NCBI GenBank assembly: GCA_043769005.1
Contig: JAYVJV010000240.1
Location: forward strand, 1 to 7,077
Source of the DNA: JAAFIP01 sp043769005
GTDB taxonomy: Bacteria > Pseudomonadota > Gammaproteobacteria > Burkholderiales > Burkholderiaceae_C
Reading direction: 5' to 3'
DNA length: 7,077 nt
Shown here: positions 5,715 to 7,077 of the stretch, in pieces
How the letters are laid out: every line of letters begins with the position of its first letter
Numbering within the stretch: the stretch's first letter is position 1
Notes under the pieces: generated by a model
Told to the model about the DNA's origin: nothing
What the model saw: only the letters and a program-made list of their open reading frames with translations
Databases searched by the model: none
Position numbers and translations under genes: made by a program

Positions 5715-6467
5715 ATGGCAGTTTCTATGCGCGAAATGCTCGACGCGGGTGTGCACTTTGGTCACCAAACCCGTTTCTGGCACCCCAAAATGGCCCCCTA
5801 CATCTTTGGCCATCGCAACAAAATCCACATCATCAACCTCGAAAAATCGCAGCCGATGTTCGAGGACGCGCTCAAGTTTGTGCGCCAGCTCTCCGCCAAC
5901 CGTGGCAACATCATGATGGTGGGCACCAAGCGCACCGCGCGCGACACCGTGTTTGAAGAAGCGCAGCGCGCAGGCGTGCCTTTTGTGAACCAGCGTTGGT
6001 TGGGCGGCATGCTGACCAACTTCAAAACTGTCAAAATCTCGCTCAAGCGCCTCAAAGAGATGAAAGTGCAGCAAGAAGCTGGCCTGGACGCGCTGAGCAA
6101 AAAAGAGCAGCTCACCTTCACCCGCGAGATGGCCAAGCTGGAAAAAGACATCGGCGGTATCCAGGACATGCCTGCGCTGCCTGACGCCTTGTTCATCATC
6201 GACGTGGGTTACCACAAGATTGCGGTGCAAGAAGCCCGCAAGCTGGGCATCCCCGTGATCGGCGTGGTCGATACCAACCACTCGCCCGAAGGCATTGACT
6301 ACATCATCCCCGGTAACGACGACTCGTCCAAGGCCGTGATTTTGTACGCCCGTGGCGTGGCAGATGCCATTTTGGAAGGCCGTGCCAATGCGGTCAACGA
6401 AGTGGTCAAGGCCGTTGCCGCTGGCAAAGACGAATTTGTCGAAGTCCAAGAAGGCGCTGCCGCCTAA
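5715..6467 (+). CDS. rpsB: 30S ribosomal protein S2
   Basis: The gene encodes 250 residues; E. coli S2 has 241. S2 is a late-assembling protein of the small subunit that sits near the head-body junction, contacts S1 and is essential for initiation on most mRNAs. The N-terminal MREMLDAGVHFGHQTRFWHP, the KRTARDTV and NQRWLGGMLTNF segments, and the C-terminal signature from PDALFIIDVG through EARKLGIPVIGVVDTN are all intact. A coiled-coil-like charged stretch spans about residues 115-150. The start at 5715 is set by GGAG at 5705-5708 with 6-nt spacing; an upstream TTG at 5703 overlaps that site and is not credible. The gene is first in the conserved rpsB-tsf operon, driven by the extended -10 promoter at 5534-5539. 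A terminator-like hairpin follows the stop by 31 nt. Confidence 0.98.
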   Translation: MAVSMREMLDAGVHFGHQTRFWHPKMAPYIFGHRNKIHIINLEKSQPMFEDALKFVRQLSANRGNIMMVGTKRTARDTVFEEAQRAGVPFVNQRWLGGMLTNFKTVKISLKRLKEMKVQQEAGLDALSKKEQLTFTREMAKLEKDIGGIQDMPALPDALFIIDVGYHKIAVQEARKLGIPVIGVVDTNHSPEGIDYIIPGNDDSSKAVILYARGVADAILEGRANAVNEVVKAVAAGKDEFVEVQEGAAA

Positions 6468-6498
6468 GTCTTTTGGTATGCCCACGGGTGTACATGTC

Positions 6499-6525
6499 AA
6501 AGGGGCTCTGTGTAGCCCCTTTTTT
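6499..6525 (+). terminator. Intrinsic terminator/attenuator between rpsB and tsf
   Basis: AAAGGGGCT (6499-6507) and AGCCCCTTT (6514-6522) make a perfect 9-bp stem with a 6-nt loop (CTGTGT), and the T-run covers 6520-6525. It is strong on the plus strand only; the reverse side has just three Ts after the stem. It sits 31 nt after the rpsB stop and ends 22 nt before tsf, with no visible promoter after it. It should therefore act as a partial terminator that lowers tsf mRNA relative to rpsB. Confidence 0.85.
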
Positions 6526-6547
6526 CTAATGATAGAAGGAATGTGAT

Positions 6548-7077
6548 ATGACAACAATTACTGCAAGCATGGTCGCCGAGCTGCGTGGCAAGACTGATGC
6601 CCCCATGATGGAATGCAAAAAAGCCCTGACCGAAGCAGCTGGTGATATGGCCAAGGCCGAAGAGATTTTGCGCGTCAAACTGGGTAACAAAGCCGGCAAG
6701 GCCAGCGCCCGCGTGACCGCCGAGGGTGTGGTGGCTGCTTTCACCGAAGGCAACCAAAGCGCCATGATCGAAGTCAACTGCGAGACCGACTTCGTCACCA
6801 AAAACGACAGCTTTCTGGCGCTATGCAACACTGCTGCCAAACTGGTCGCTACCAAAAACCCCGCTACCGTTGAAGCCCTGGGCGCACTGCCGCACAGCGC
6901 CGATGGTTTTGGCCCCACGCTGGAAGATGTGCGCAAGGGCTTGATCGGCAAGATCGGCGAGAACATGACCTTCCGCCGCTTCAAGCGTTATGAAGGCTCT
7001 GTAGCGACCTACCTGCACGGCACACGTATCGGTGTGGTGGTGGAGTACACGGGCGACCTGACGGCCGCCAAAGACAC
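6548..7077 (+). CDS. tsf: Elongation factor Ts (3' end beyond window)
   Basis: The first 176 codons are present and open to the window edge. EF-Ts is the cytoplasmic guanine-nucleotide exchange factor that removes GDP from EF-Tu so it can reload GTP. The N-terminal UBA-like domain includes ELRGKTDAPMMECKKAL (11-27), which binds EF-Tu. EVNCETDFV (75-83) is the core signature, with D81 and F82 equivalent to the E. coli Asp80/Phe81 pair that is inserted near the EF-Tu magnesium site. KASARVTAEG before it is also typical of betaproteobacterial EF-Ts. The start is fixed by AAGGA at 6536-6540 with 7-nt spacing. The gene follows rpsB with an 80-nt gap that contains a terminator-like hairpin, so its transcription most likely depends on read-through from the rpsB promoter. 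Confidence 0.97.
   Translation, partial: MTTITASMVAELRGKTDAPMMECKKALTEAAGDMAKAEEILRVKLGNKAGKASARVTAEGVVAAFTEGNQSAMIEVNCETDFVTKNDSFLALCNTAAKLVATKNPATVEALGALPHSADGFGPTLEDVRKGLIGKIGENMTFRRFKRYEGSVATYLHGTRIGVVVEYTGDLTAAKD

Noticed and set aside
6541..6546. ATG-TGA minimal start-stop before tsf
   Set aside because: AAGGA ends directly at this ATG, leaving no spacing, while ATG6548 has ideal spacing; most likely coincidence.
5709..6557. Long open frame on the minus strand (282 codons) opposite rpsB
   Set aside because: It is the mirror of a highly expressed, GC-biased gene; its predicted protein is His/Phe/Val-rich with no recognisable domain, and rpsB on the other strand is certain.
1..7077. Undescribed multigene system, mobile element or CRISPR array
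   Set aside because: No direct-repeat array, transposase, integrase or toxin/defence-type gene is visible; all long genes belong to known families in a housekeeping setting.

Overview
The window looks like an ordinary chromosomal segment of a betaproteobacterium, most likely Burkholderiales and probably family Comamonadaceae. This is judged from remembered resemblance of the EF-Ts, S2 and Nudix protein sequences and from a palindromic repeat type I associate with that family. No search was run, and I do not assign a genus. I see no phage, transposon, CRISPR, tRNA or rRNA gene, and no convincing undescribed multigene system.

Layout. (1) 1-500, minus strand: a zinc-ribbon Nudix hydrolase whose 3' end runs off the left edge. 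(2) 501-770: a divergent intergenic region, AT-rich from about 595 to 720. It holds a strong palindrome, a CRP/FNR-type box and several CGTAA/TTACG pentamers. (3) 816-2780, plus strand: a membrane protein with a signal peptide, a periplasmic sensor region, seven membrane segments and a degenerate GGDEF domain in which the GGDEF motif reads AANAF. (4) 2807-4060, minus strand: a DadA-type FAD-dependent D-amino-acid dehydrogenase, converging on gene 3 with a 26-nt gap. (5) 4061-4131: a short gap filled by a palindromic repeat. A shorter relative of this repeat lies inside the dadA reading frame at 3354-3379. (6) 4132-5526, minus strand: a stand-alone amidase-signature amidase. (7) 5527-5714: the rpsB promoter and an mRNA leader of about 170 nt, divergent from the amidase. 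(8) 5715-6467, plus strand: rpsB. (9) 6499-6525: an intrinsic terminator inside the operon. (10) 6548 to the right edge: the start of tsf.

How the parts fit. rpsB-tsf is the conserved translation operon for ribosomal protein S2 and elongation factor Ts. It has a near-consensus extended -10 promoter and a terminator or attenuator between its two genes. The amidase and dadA are co-directional and could form a small amide and D-amino-acid catabolic unit; that link is inference. The 7TM/degenerate-GGDEF protein and the Nudix enzyme share a divergent control region. The points most worth a second look are the inactive-looking GGDEF receptor with a CRP-like box upstream, the repeat apparently absorbed into dadA coding sequence, and the crowding of the rpsB promoter against the amidase start codon.
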